A DNA stretch of 64,000 nucleotides, taken from NCBI GenBank assembly GCA_016285245.1, contig JAEEQH010000010.1, positions 20,352-84,351 of the forward strand. Reading direction: 5' to 3'. Below the pieces are notes generated by a model. That model ran no database searches. It was given only the letters and a program-made list of their open reading frames with translations, and had not been told where the DNA came from. Source of the DNA: Prevotella sp. GTDB lineage: Bacteria > Bacteroidota > Bacteroidia > Bacteroidales > Bacteroidaceae. Below are positions 25,442 through 34,113 of this stretch, piece after piece (within the stretch, counting starts at the first letter, position 1; each line of letters begins with the position of its first letter). The position numbers and the translations under genes are program-made.

Positions 25442-27037
25442 ATGCAAAGACTGCTGATAGCTATATCATTTCTCATTTTTCAGTTGTCATTTAGCGTAGC
25501 GCAAACCCATACCATCCGCACCGATGCGCCGTGTCAGACCATCCGTCACTTTGGCGCTTCCGATGCGTGGTCGATGCAAACCATCGGCCTCTGGCCCGAC
25601 ACCGCTGAACAAGTGAAGATTGCCGACTGGCTTTTTTCTCTCGATACTGATGCACAGGGCCAACCCCGTGGCATCGGCCTCTCCCTCTGGCGCTTCAACC
25701 TCGGCGCCGGCAGCGCTGAGCAGGGACGTGAGTCGCAGATCAACCGCTCTACCCGCACCGAGTGCTTCCTACAGCCCGACGGCACCTACGACTGGACGCG
25801 TCAGCAGGGGCAGCGCCGCTTCCTGCAACTGGCCAAGGAACGTGGCGTGCCTCATTTCCTCGTCTTCCTCAACTCACCGCCCGTCTATTTCACCCAGAAC
25901 GGACTGGCCACGAACACCGGTCGCGACGGCACGCTGAACCTGCGCCCGGACTGCTACGACCGCTTCGCCCAGTTCATGGCTACAGCCCTTCGCGGTTTGG
26001 AGGAGCACGACGGCATTCACTTCGACTACATCTGTCCCGTCAACGAACCCGACGGTCACTGGAACTGGCAGGGACCGAAGCAGGAAGGCTCACCAGCTAC
26101 CAACCGCGAGATTGCCCGTTTGGCAAAAGCTCTCAATTCACAATTCACCGCTCGACCAAAGGTCGCTTGCTACCAACGGGACGCAAGAATTCACAATTCA
26201 CAAATCCTCGTTCCCGAGTCCAGCGACCTGCGCTGTCTGCTCGGCATCTACAAGACCGACTGGCAGCGAGGTAACACTATCCGCACCCTCTTCTCGCCGG
26301 ACAGTACCGCGACCTATCTCGGCGATGTGCCCCATGTGCCCCGCATTATCCTTGGCCACAGCTACTGGACGAACACCCCCATCCCCTATATGAAAAAGGT
26401 ACGCGAGGAGCTGCGCGACACCTGCCGCCATTATGGCGTCAAGTTCTGGCAGTCGGAGCTCTGCATCATGTCCAACGATGAGGAGATAGGTGGTGGCGGT
26501 GGCTACGATTTTACCATGAAGACAGCTCTCTACGTTGCTCGTGTCATCCATCATGACCTCTGCTATGCCGACGCCGAGAGCTGGTCGTGGTGGCGTGCCT
26601 GTGGCGGTGACTATAAAGACGGTCTTATCCGCGTCTATGAACCCCGCCCCGAAAGGAACTCCTCCCCTCGGGGAGGGTGGGAGGGGGCCTTTCGCGCCCG
26701 CGACTCCCGCCTGCTCTGGGCTCTGGGGAACTACAGCCGCTTCGTCCGACCCGGTGCCGTGCGTTATGAGGTTGACGGACCCGAGGATCCCTATGGCCTG
26801 ATGGTCAGCGCCTACCGCAACGTCGACGGCTCCTGGGTCGTCGTCGCCATCAACTACAGCGAGAAGGAGCAGCCGTTTGTTCCCTCTTTCTCTGTAGGTG
26901 GTGATTCTGCCTCTACCTCCTCTGCGCTCTCCTGGCGCAGTTATCGCACCAGCGACGTCGATGGCGAGACTCTCCGTCCCGTCGCCGTCACTCCTATGCT
27001 CCCCTCCCGTAGCATCACCACCTTCGTTTCCAGGTAG
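25442..27037 (+). CDS. GH30-family glycoside hydrolase, exported
   Basis: 531 residues with signal peptide (MQRLLIAISFLIFQLSFSVAQ). Family assignment rests on IRHFGASDAWSMQTIG, the acid/base Glu in YICPVNEPDGHWNW and the nucleophile in VKFWQSELCIMS, with a C-terminal beta-sandwich after about 440. Its overall look is closest to the GH30 branch that includes beta-1,6-galactanases; xylan or glucan specificity is not excluded. Two inserts are repeat-derived: about 230-256 (family C strings around KALNSQFTARP and RIHNSQILVP) and about 404-416 (family A, RNSSPRGGWEGAF). Both lie outside the catalytic motifs. Confidence 0.8.
   Translation: MQRLLIAISFLIFQLSFSVAQTHTIRTDAPCQTIRHFGASDAWSMQTIGLWPDTAEQVKIADWLFSLDTDAQGQPRGIGLSLWRFNLGAGSAEQGRESQINRSTRTECFLQPDGTYDWTRQQGQRRFLQLAKERGVPHFLVFLNSPPVYFTQNGLATNTGRDGTLNLRPDCYDRFAQFMATALRGLEEHDGIHFDYICPVNEPDGHWNWQGPKQEGSPATNREIARLAKALNSQFTARPKVACYQRDARIHNSQILVPESSDLRCLLGIYKTDWQRGNTIRTLFSPDSTATYLGDVPHVPRIILGHSYWTNTPIPYMKKVREELRDTCRHYGVKFWQSELCIMSNDEEIGGGGGYDFTMKTALYVARVIHHDLCYADAESWSWWRACGGDYKDGLIRVYEPRPERNSSPRGGWEGAFRARDSRLLWALGNYSRFVRPGAVRYEVDGPEDPYGLMVSAYRNVDGSWVVVAINYSEKEQPFVPSFSVGGDSASTSSALSWRSYRTSDVDGETLRPVAVTPMLPSRSITTFVSR
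26131..26205 (+). repeat. Family C repeats inside GH30
   Basis: AATTCACAATTCAC-type units occur at 26135-26149 and 26188-26204 in frame, separated by a 40-base GC-richer spacer. They encode NSQFT and IHNSQ. Confidence 0.7.
26653..26692 (+). repeat. Family A hairpin repeat inside GH30 (reverse orientation)
   Basis: CTCCCC (26662-26667) pairs with GGGGAG (26670-26675), followed by a G-rich arm. Read on the minus strand it has the same C-arm-then-hairpin order as the copy at 19281. In frame. Confidence 0.75.
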
Positions 27038-27130
27038 TTCGTGGCGCTATAGCGCCTCTTTTTTGCGAAAAATTAGCAAAAGAGCACTTTTTGGGATATA
27101 TTGAACAGCGAAAATTGGATATTTTTTGCG

Positions 27131-27137
27131 TACTTTG
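27131..27137 (+). promoter_or_regulatory. Possible -7 box of the AraC-type regulator
   Basis: TACTTTG, one base shorter than the TAnnTTTG consensus, lies 26 bp before the ATG. Weak on its own; supported only by position. Confidence 0.4.
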
Positions 27138-27163
27138 CACCCGAAAAGTAAAAAACGAACATC

Positions 27164-28060
27164 ATGGGGATACAAAATCTCAAACCAAGGAGCGGTTCTG
27201 ATACCCTGCGGATAGGCGATAGCGACGAGTTGGTTGTGATGGAGAATTTTGGAGCATTGCCTAAAGGCCAACTTCGTCTCAACGATCAAGGACTCATTGT
27301 GATTTGTACCGATGGTATGGCGCAGTTCGACTACGACGGTCAGCAGATTCGGCTCCGCAAGAACGACCTTTTCCTCTATATGGCGCATAGCGTCGCCTCT
27401 AATTTTATGTCCTCATCCGACTTCAACTGCCGTCAGATTTGGTTTACCAGAAGCGAACTATGGAACATCAACATGTATGCTGAGGTGAGTCTGGCGGACT
27501 TGGCTTATCTGAAGCAGCATCCAACGGTGCATCTTACAGATGACGACGTTCAGCTACTTGATGATTATTTCCTGTTGCTGTGTCGCAGGATGAGAGACCG
27601 TTCGCCGCTACTTTATCCGGATATTGTGAGGTCACTTGTCAGCACGATGATGTTGGAGATGCTTTGCATGATGCGGCGCGACAAAATACAAAAAACAGTA
27701 TCGAAAGATCAAGAGAACACTACTCCCGGCGTTCACAAACGACTGCTGGCTGACAAGTTTATGCAGTTGGTTGAGCAGAGCGACGGACGCATCCGCAGAG
27801 TGGATGACTTCGCCAGACAGTTGAACGTCACCCCCAAATACTTGTCGACCATCTTGAAGGAGACCATCAATCGCCGGCCAAGCATGATGATAGAGCACTT
27901 CACGATGGGGGCCATCGAGCGCCGTCTTCGATTCACTGATATGACGATGCAGGAGATAGCCAACGACCTGAACTTCCCCAATGCCTCGTTCTTCGGCAAG
28001 TACTTTAAGGAACGCATGGGTATTACGCCGTTAGAGTATAGGAAGAAGTATCAGAATTAA
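27164..28060 (+). CDS. AraC-family transcriptional regulator
   Basis: 298 residues. The N-terminal half (about 10-165) is a cupin-like effector domain (LIVICTDGMAQFDYDGQQIRL, RKNDLFLYMAHSVASNF). The C-terminal half (about 190-298) has two helix-turn-helix motifs, RRVDDFARQLNVTPKYLSTILKE and MTMQEIANDLNFPNASFFGKYFKERMGITPLEYR. It lies just after the glycosidase run and ahead of the antiporter, so it could control either or lie elsewhere in the network. It is AT-richer than its neighbours. Ligand unknown. Confidence 0.9.
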   Translation: MGIQNLKPRSGSDTLRIGDSDELVVMENFGALPKGQLRLNDQGLIVICTDGMAQFDYDGQQIRLRKNDLFLYMAHSVASNFMSSSDFNCRQIWFTRSELWNINMYAEVSLADLAYLKQHPTVHLTDDDVQLLDDYFLLLCRRMRDRSPLLYPDIVRSLVSTMMLEMLCMMRRDKIQKTVSKDQENTTPGVHKRLLADKFMQLVEQSDGRIRRVDDFARQLNVTPKYLSTILKETINRRPSMMIEHFTMGAIERRLRFTDMTMQEIANDLNFPNASFFGKYFKERMGITPLEYRKKYQN

Positions 28061-28100
28061 TGTAAATCGTCAATCGAAAATCCGTCAATCGTAAATAACA
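28061..28100 (+). repeat. Family C-like repeat in the gap before the antiporter
   Basis: Two units of the type GTCAATCG(T/A)AAA separated by 12 bp fill the gap between the AraC stop and the antiporter start. Confidence 0.5.
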
Positions 28101-28103
28101 AAG

Positions 28104-29822
28104 ATGTCTGAACTTGAACCCCTAATAGCCGACCTCGCGCTGATATTGATTTGCGCCGGAGCCATGACGCTGCTCTTTAAGAAACTGAAGCAGCCGGTGG
28201 TGTTAGGCTACATTGTGGCAGGCTTCCTGGCCTCGCCGAACATGACGTATATGCCTAGTGTCACCGACATGGAGGGCATCAGACTATGGAGTGACATTGG
28301 TGTCATCTTCCTGCTCTTCGCCCTCGGCCTGGAGTTTTCGTTTAAGAAGATTTTGAAGATGGGAGCCGCGCCAATCATCGCCGCCGTTTCTGTCATTATG
28401 GGCATGATGCTCGTGGGAATGTTCACAGGCGGACTGTTCGGGTGGAGCAAGATGGACTGCATCTATCTTGGCGGTATGCTGGCGATGTCGTCGACGACGA
28501 TTATCTTCAAGGCTTTCGACGACATGGGACTCCGGGAGAAGCGCTTTGCCAGTCTGGTGCTCAGCGTGTTGATTATCGAGGACATCCTGGCCATCGTGCT
28601 CATGGTGATGCTCTCGACGATGGCCGTCAGCAAGGAGGTGGAGGGCACGCAGATGCTCGCAGCCATCCTGAAGCTTGTGTTCTTCCTTGTGCTGTGGTTC
28701 GTCGTCGGCATCTACCTCATTCCGCTGTTCCTGCGCAAGGTGAAGTCGCTGATGAGCAACGAGACGATGCTCATCACCGCGCTGGCCCTATGCTTCGGCA
28801 TGGTGGTCTTCGCCTCCGCCGTGGGCTTCTCAGCAGCTTTTGGCGCCTTCGTCATGGGCAGCATCTTGGCCGAGACCGTCGAGGCGGAGACCATTGAGCA
28901 CCTCGTGACACCCGTAAAGGACCTCTTTGGTGCCGTCTTCTTCGTGTCCGTCGGCATGATGGTCGACGTGGCACTCATCGTAGAGTACATCGTGCCCATT
29001 CTTAGCATCGTCGCCGCCATCATGCTGGGACAGACCATCCTGAGTACGGGCGGATTCCTCCTGGCCGGACAGCCGCTGAAGACCGCCATGCAATGCTCGT
29101 TCTCGCTGACGCAGATTGGCGAGTTCGCCTTTATCCTCGCCACGCTCGGCACGTCGCTCCATGTCACCAGCGACTTCCTCTATCCCATCGTCGTGGCGGT
29201 GTCGGTGTTTACGACGTTCACCACGCCGTATATGATCAGGCTGGCAGAACCAGCCTACACAGTGGTGGCGCGCGTGCTGCCAAAGCGGTTCCAAGCCAAG
29301 ATAGAAAGCAATGCTTCTGACGAAGAGGAGCCCGAGACCGAGGAGCAACAAAGCCTTTGGCGCGACTGCCTCAAACAGCTGGCCGTCGTCGTCCTCATCC
29401 ACAGCGTGCTCTGTCTGGCTATCATCGCCCTGATGCTCATCTACGGCAAGCCGTTCATAGCAGGTATGCTTTCTCAGCCGTGGGCTGACGTTGTTACCGC
29501 CTTACTCACTATCATGATTTGCGCGCCCTTCCTTTGGACGCTTATGCGTATTGGCGGTCGCAATGAAAAAGTGCTGACGCTTTGGAACAGTGGCCGTTCC
29601 GCTCGTGTAAAGGTGCTGGCCCTGCAACTGCTGCGCCTCGTCATCGGTGCCGCCTTCGTCAGTTTCATCATCGGTCACACCGTCCACTGGAGCGGCATGC
29701 TCGGCATCTTTGTCGTCTTCGCCGTAGTATTCGCCATTGCCTTCTCGCCCCGGTTGAAGGAGCGTGGTGAGCGGATGACCAAGACATTCAGAGAGAACCT
29801 GTCGGAGCGAGAGCGGATGTGA
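28104..29822 (+). CDS. CPA2-family cation:proton antiporter (Kef-type membrane domain)
   Basis: 572 residues, all membrane: about 12 hydrophobic segments of the Na+/H+ exchanger domain (LFKKLKQPVVLGYIVAGFLASP, LFALGLEFSFKKILKMG, AFGAFVMGSILAETVEAETIEHL, VFFVSVGMMVDVALI), then a charged cytosolic stretch (EEEPETEEQQ, about 410) and three more hydrophobic segments. No TrkA-N NAD-binding domain is seen, unlike full KefB/KefC. It should exchange Na+ or K+ for H+ at the inner membrane. 48 bp before the RND adaptor gene. Confidence 0.88.
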   Translation: MSELEPLIADLALILICAGAMTLLFKKLKQPVVLGYIVAGFLASPNMTYMPSVTDMEGIRLWSDIGVIFLLFALGLEFSFKKILKMGAAPIIAAVSVIMGMMLVGMFTGGLFGWSKMDCIYLGGMLAMSSTTIIFKAFDDMGLREKRFASLVLSVLIIEDILAIVLMVMLSTMAVSKEVEGTQMLAAILKLVFFLVLWFVVGIYLIPLFLRKVKSLMSNETMLITALALCFGMVVFASAVGFSAAFGAFVMGSILAETVEAETIEHLVTPVKDLFGAVFFVSVGMMVDVALIVEYIVPILSIVAAIMLGQTILSTGGFLLAGQPLKTAMQCSFSLTQIGEFAFILATLGTSLHVTSDFLYPIVVAVSVFTTFTTPYMIRLAEPAYTVVARVLPKRFQAKIESNASDEEEPETEEQQSLWRDCLKQLAVVVLIHSVLCLAIIALMLIYGKPFIAGMLSQPWADVVTALLTIMICAPFLWTLMRIGGRNEKVLTLWNSGRSARVKVLALQLLRLVIGAAFVSFIIGHTVHWSGMLGIFVVFAVVFAIAFSPRLKERGERMTKTFRENLSERERM

Positions 29823-29870
29823 TCAACGAAAACGATAACGAAAACAATAATTAAAAAAGATAATAAAAGT

Positions 29871-30929
29871 ATGAGAACGATCAGCAAATTGTTTCTGCCT
29901 GTAGTCATAATGAGCATCGCCATACTCACCGCCTGCGGCAGCAAGAATGAAGAGAAGAAGGTGGAGGCCGTTCACAACGTCATCACCGTCACGCCGAAGA
30001 ATCAGCAGGCCACGATGGAGAAGAACTTCTCGGGTATCGTGAAGGAGCACGCCACCGTGAGTCTGGGATTCCGCACGCCGGGTCAGATTTCACACATCTA
30101 CGTGAAAGAGGGCGACCATGTGAGGGCCGGTCAGCTGCTGGCCACCCTCGACACGAAGGACTACCAGCTGCAGGTGGACGCCGCCCAGACGCAGTACAAC
30201 CAGCTGAAGAACGAGGTGGAGCGTCTCAAGCAGCTCTACGAGGGCAAGAGTCTTTCGGGCAACGACTACGAGAAGGCCACGAGCGGACTTGAGCAGTTGG
30301 GTATCCAGCTGCAGAACGCCAAGAACCAGCTGGGCTACACCCGTCTGACGGCTCCCGTAAGTGGCACCATCCAGAAGGTGAACTTCGAGAAGGCCGAGAT
30401 GGTGAGCGCCGGACTGCCGGTGTTCGACATCGTGGATGCCGGGAGCATGGAGGTGCAAATCAGCGTGCCGGCCGACATTTACGCCCAGCATCACCGCTTT
30501 GTGCGCGCCTACTGCAAGCATAAGGGCGAGCAGTATGAGCTGCGCCAAACGAGCCTCCTGCCGAAGGCCGATGCCAACCAGCTCTTCACGCTGAACTTCG
30601 CCCTGCAAGGGAGCAAGCTGAGTGCCGGACAGAGCGTGGATGTGTATATCGTGATGAGCGGCGACGGCAGCAGCGAAGGCCTGACCGTTCCGCCGCACGC
30701 TGTCTTCGAGGACGGGGGCAAGAGCTACGTGTGGGTCGTTGGAAACGATGACGTGGTGAAGCAGCGGCCTGTGACCTTAGGCACAGTGAGTGTAGACGGC
30801 GACGTGTTCGTCACCTCTGGCCTCTCGGAGACCGACCGCGTGGTGAAGGCTGGCGTGAATATGCTACATGATGGTGAGAAGGTGAAGGTGGTCGTTCCCC
30901 AGACCACCAATATAGGCGACCTCTTGTAA
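29871..30929 (+). CDS. RND efflux periplasmic adaptor lipoprotein
   Basis: 352 residues with a lipoprotein signal (IAILTACGSKNEEK, Cys about 23). Order: lipoyl-like half motif (GQISHIYVKEGDHVRAGQLLATLD), alpha-hairpin (about 95-150), second lipoyl half (YTRLTAPVSGTIQKVNFE), beta-barrel and membrane-proximal domain. It links the inner-membrane RND permease to the outer-membrane TolC channel encoded just downstream. First gene of a three-gene pump operon. Confidence 0.93.
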   Translation: MRTISKLFLPVVIMSIAILTACGSKNEEKKVEAVHNVITVTPKNQQATMEKNFSGIVKEHATVSLGFRTPGQISHIYVKEGDHVRAGQLLATLDTKDYQLQVDAAQTQYNQLKNEVERLKQLYEGKSLSGNDYEKATSGLEQLGIQLQNAKNQLGYTRLTAPVSGTIQKVNFEKAEMVSAGLPVFDIVDAGSMEVQISVPADIYAQHHRFVRAYCKHKGEQYELRQTSLLPKADANQLFTLNFALQGSKLSAGQSVDVYIVMSGDGSSEGLTVPPHAVFEDGGKSYVWVVGNDDVVKQRPVTLGTVSVDGDVFVTSGLSETDRVVKAGVNMLHDGEKVKVVVPQTTNIGDLL

Positions 30930-30962
30930 AAATTGATAATTGAGAAATTGAGAATTGAAGAT
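30930..30962 (+). repeat. Family C repeat as leader of the RND permease gene
   Basis: AATTGATAATTGAGAAATTG-type string fills the gap between adaptor and permease and ends at the permease start codon. Confidence 0.7.
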
Positions 30963-30963
30963 T

Positions 30964-33900
30964 ATGAACGCAAGAGGACTAACTGAATTCTTTGTCAAGC
31001 GCCCAATCATATTCTGGAGCTTCGTCGTGGGTATCCTGTTCCTCGGCGTCTTCAGCTTCCTGAATATGCCGAAGCTTGAGGACCCCGCCGTAGCCGTGAA
31101 GCAGGCGTCGGTAGTGCTGGTCTATCCCGGCGCGTCGGCTCACGAGGTGGAGCTGAAGGCCGTGCAGGTGATGGAGGACGAGTTGCGCACACTGCCCGAT
31201 ATCAAGAGTCTGGAATCGACCTGTCAGTCGGGCATGGCCGTCATCAGTGTGAAGTTTGCCGACGAGGTGAAGATGGCTGAGATGGAGCAGCACTTCGACC
31301 AGCTGCGCCGTAAGACCAACGATGTGCAGACGAAGCTGCCGTCGGGTTGCTACGCCCCCATCGTCATCGATGATATGCTCGACGTCTACGGCCTGTTCTA
31401 CGCCTTCACCGGCGAGGGCTACAGCTACGCCGAGCTGGAGCGCTACGCCAAGCTGATACGCCGCGAGCTGCTCACGGTGAAGGGCGTGAAGCGCGTAAAT
31501 ATAGTAGGTACGCGTAGCGAGGTTATCAACATCAAGCTCTCTAAGGACAAGCTGGCACGTAACGGCATCATCCCGACACAGGTGATGCTCGGCCTGCAGA
31601 GCGCTGGCAAGACCGTGAACGGCGGCAAGTATACCAGCGGTGACGACCGCATAGAGCTGCGCGTGAACAACGCCTTGGAGGACGAGCAGGACATTGCCGA
31701 CCTCTACATCCGCACGACCGGCGGCAAGCTGATGCGCCTCGGTGACATCGCCACCGTGGAGCGCAGCTACAAGGAGCCGCAGACGGGCGGCTTCTTCCTC
31801 AACGGCAAACCGGCCTTGGGCATCTGCCTGACGTGCAACGACGGTGTCATCGTGCCCGACGTGGGTAAGGCTGTCGATGAGAAGATGGCCGAGGTGATGC
31901 AGCGCGTGCCCGTGGGCTTCGCCACGGATAAGATCTTCTTCCAGCCCGACCAGGTGAACTCCGCCATCAGCGGCTTCATGGTCAACCTCCTGGAGTCGGT
32001 GCTCATCGTCATCATCGTCCTCATGTTCATGTACGGCTTCCGTGGCGGCATGATCATCGGCACGAGCCTGGTGCTTAGCATCGCCGTGTCGTTCCCCATC
32101 CTGCTGTTGGCAGGCAGCACCCTGCAGCGCATCTCCCTCGGTGCCTTCATCGTGGCGATGGGTATGCTCGTCGATAACGCCATTGTCATCCTTGACGGCA
32201 TCCTGGCCGACAAAAAGAAGGGACTGGGACCGAAGTCCTACCTATATAATATTGTGAACAACTCGGCGCTGCCCATGCTCGGTGCAACGGTCATCGCCGT
32301 GCTGACATTCTTCCCGACATACCTCTCGCCGAATACGGCGGGTGAGTACTGCCGCGACCTGTTCCTCGTGCTCTGCATCTCGCTGCTCGCCTCATGGGTG
32401 CTCGCCATGGTGCAGGTGCCGGCGTGCGTGGCCGCCTGGCTACCGCTCCGCTCGAAGCAGAAGGAGGGCGGCGACGGCAAGGAGAACGGACTGCAACGCG
32501 CCATCCGCGGTCTCATCGCCAAGCTCATCGACTACAAGCAGCTGACCATCGTCTGCGCTGTGGCCCTGCTCGTGCTCTGCGGCTGGGGCTTTACAAAGGT
32601 GCGCAGCGTGTTCTTCCCTGACTTCGACTACGGACAGTTCGTCATCGAGTACTACCTGCCCGCACAGACCAGTCCCGACCGTACACGCGAAGATCTGCTG
32701 AAGGTGACTGAGGAGCTGCTGAAGAACGACAAGGTGGACCGTGTGGCCGCCGCCATGGGCTCCTCGCCCGTGCGCTACAGCCTCGTGCGCCCGATGAACA
32801 GCGGTGGCGAGCACTACGGCGAACTCATCGTCGACTGCAAGGACTTCAAGACCATGAAGGCGTGCATCGCCGAGATCCGGCCCCAGCTGCGTGCCGCCCA
32901 TCCCGACGCTTACATCCGTTTCCGCAACTATAACTTCAGCATCGGCACCACGCACACCGTCGAGGTGCAGTTCCAGGGTCCTGACCCGTCGGTACTGCGC
33001 CAGCTGGCCAATCAGGCCGAGACCATCATGCGCGGTTCGAAGTACGTCGATACCTACTCCGTACAGAACAACTGGCACCCGAAGGGCAAGACCCTCGTGG
33101 CCGACTACATCCAGAGCGGCGCCATGCGCAGCGGACTGAACCGCGGCAACGTGGCCAACTCCCTGCTCGCCTCGACCGACGGTATGCCCGTGGGCGTCAT
33201 CTACGACCAGGACAAGACGGTCATCGTGCAGATGCAGGTGCGCAACGAGGACGGCTCGGCCATCATGGACCTGCCACACGTCCCCGTGTGGAGCGACCTC
33301 AACCTGAACATCGACAACGAGGACGTGAAGGGCCTCGTCAGGGGCACCACCAGCGTCGAGAACATGGAGAACAAGATGCTCAGCAGTCTGCCCCTCAGCA
33401 CCGTCGCCGAGAAGATGGAGATGGTCTGGGAGGAGGGTTACGTAGTCCGTAAGGACGGCCAGCGTACCATCGAGGCTGAGTGCGACCCCGACCCGACCAA
33501 CGAGGATGCCACGCCGGGTGCCGTCGAGAAGGACATCCGCGAGCAGATAGAAGCTATCGCCCTGCCGCCAGGCTACTCTATGAGCTGGCAGGGTGAGGGT
33601 GGCAGCAGCGGCGAGGCAGCCGGTTCGCTGCTCATGCTCTTCCCCGTCGCCTTCTTCTTCATCCTCGTCATCATGCTCCTGCTGTTCAACAGCTGGAAGC
33701 AGGTACTGCTCATTGTCTGCTGTCTGCCGTTCATCATCTGCGGCATCGTGCCCGCCCTGCTCACCGTCAACATGCCGTTCACCTTCATCGCCATCCTCGG
33801 CGTGATGGGTCTCGTGGGCATGATGACGAAGAACGGCATCGTGCTCGTCGACGAGATCAACCGCCTGCAGCGTGAGGAGAAGCAGCATCCCTATCAGGCC

Positions 33901-34113
33901 GTGGTGAACGCCACCGCCAGCCGCACCACGCCCGTGATGATGGCCTCGCTGACCACCATCCTCGGTATGGCTCCGCTGATGGGCGACCCGATGTACGGCT
34001 CCATGGCCGTCAGCATCATGTCGGGCCTCGCCATGGGTACCATCATCACCCTCGTCTTCCTGCCTATCCTCTACACCACGTTCTTCCACATACAAAAACC
34101 GAAAGCCGCATGA
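30964..34113 (+). CDS. RND-family efflux permease
   Basis: 1049 residues from the ATG at 30964 (a TTG three codons earlier is less likely). Typical RND layout: helix 1 (RPIIFWSFVVGILFLGVFSF), large periplasmic loop, six helices with the proton-relay region (MGMLVDNAIVILDGILADKK), second half with a second periplasmic loop and C-terminal helices (GLVGMMTKNGIVLVDEINRLQ). The HAE1-type signature suggests export of drugs, bile salts or lipids; the substrate is unknown. It overlaps the TolC gene by 4 bp (ATGA). Confidence 0.95.
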   Translation: MNARGLTEFFVKRPIIFWSFVVGILFLGVFSFLNMPKLEDPAVAVKQASVVLVYPGASAHEVELKAVQVMEDELRTLPDIKSLESTCQSGMAVISVKFADEVKMAEMEQHFDQLRRKTNDVQTKLPSGCYAPIVIDDMLDVYGLFYAFTGEGYSYAELERYAKLIRRELLTVKGVKRVNIVGTRSEVINIKLSKDKLARNGIIPTQVMLGLQSAGKTVNGGKYTSGDDRIELRVNNALEDEQDIADLYIRTTGGKLMRLGDIATVERSYKEPQTGGFFLNGKPALGICLTCNDGVIVPDVGKAVDEKMAEVMQRVPVGFATDKIFFQPDQVNSAISGFMVNLLESVLIVIIVLMFMYGFRGGMIIGTSLVLSIAVSFPILLLAGSTLQRISLGAFIVAMGMLVDNAIVILDGILADKKKGLGPKSYLYNIVNNSALPMLGATVIAVLTFFPTYLSPNTAGEYCRDLFLVLCISLLASWVLAMVQVPACVAAWLPLRSKQKEGGDGKENGLQRAIRGLIAKLIDYKQLTIVCAVALLVLCGWGFTKVRSVFFPDFDYGQFVIEYYLPAQTSPDRTREDLLKVTEELLKNDKVDRVAAAMGSSPVRYSLVRPMNSGGEHYGELIVDCKDFKTMKACIAEIRPQLRAAHPDAYIRFRNYNFSIGTTHTVEVQFQGPDPSVLRQLANQAETIMRGSKYVDTYSVQNNWHPKGKTLVADYIQSGAMRSGLNRGNVANSLLASTDGMPVGVIYDQDKTVIVQMQVRNEDGSAIMDLPHVPVWSDLNLNIDNEDVKGLVRGTTSVENMENKMLSSLPLSTVAEKMEMVWEEGYVVRKDGQRTIEAECDPDPTNEDATPGAVEKDIREQIEAIALPPGYSMSWQGEGGSSGEAAGSLLMLFPVAFFFILVIMLLLFNSWKQVLLIVCCLPFIICGIVPALLTVNMPFTFIAILGVMGLVGMMTKNGIVLVDEINRLQREEKQHPYQAVVNATASRTTPVMMASLTTILGMAPLMGDPMYGSMAVSIMSGLAMGTIITLVFLPILYTTFFHIQKPKAA

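Noticed and set aside
32440..34095. A 551-codon frame opposite the RND permease (and similar long frames opposite 8665-10251, 41799-43613, 52598-54250 and 60112-61485)
   Set aside because: Histidine/Asp/Gly-rich shadow translations of genes with clear families; no initiation or promoter signals.
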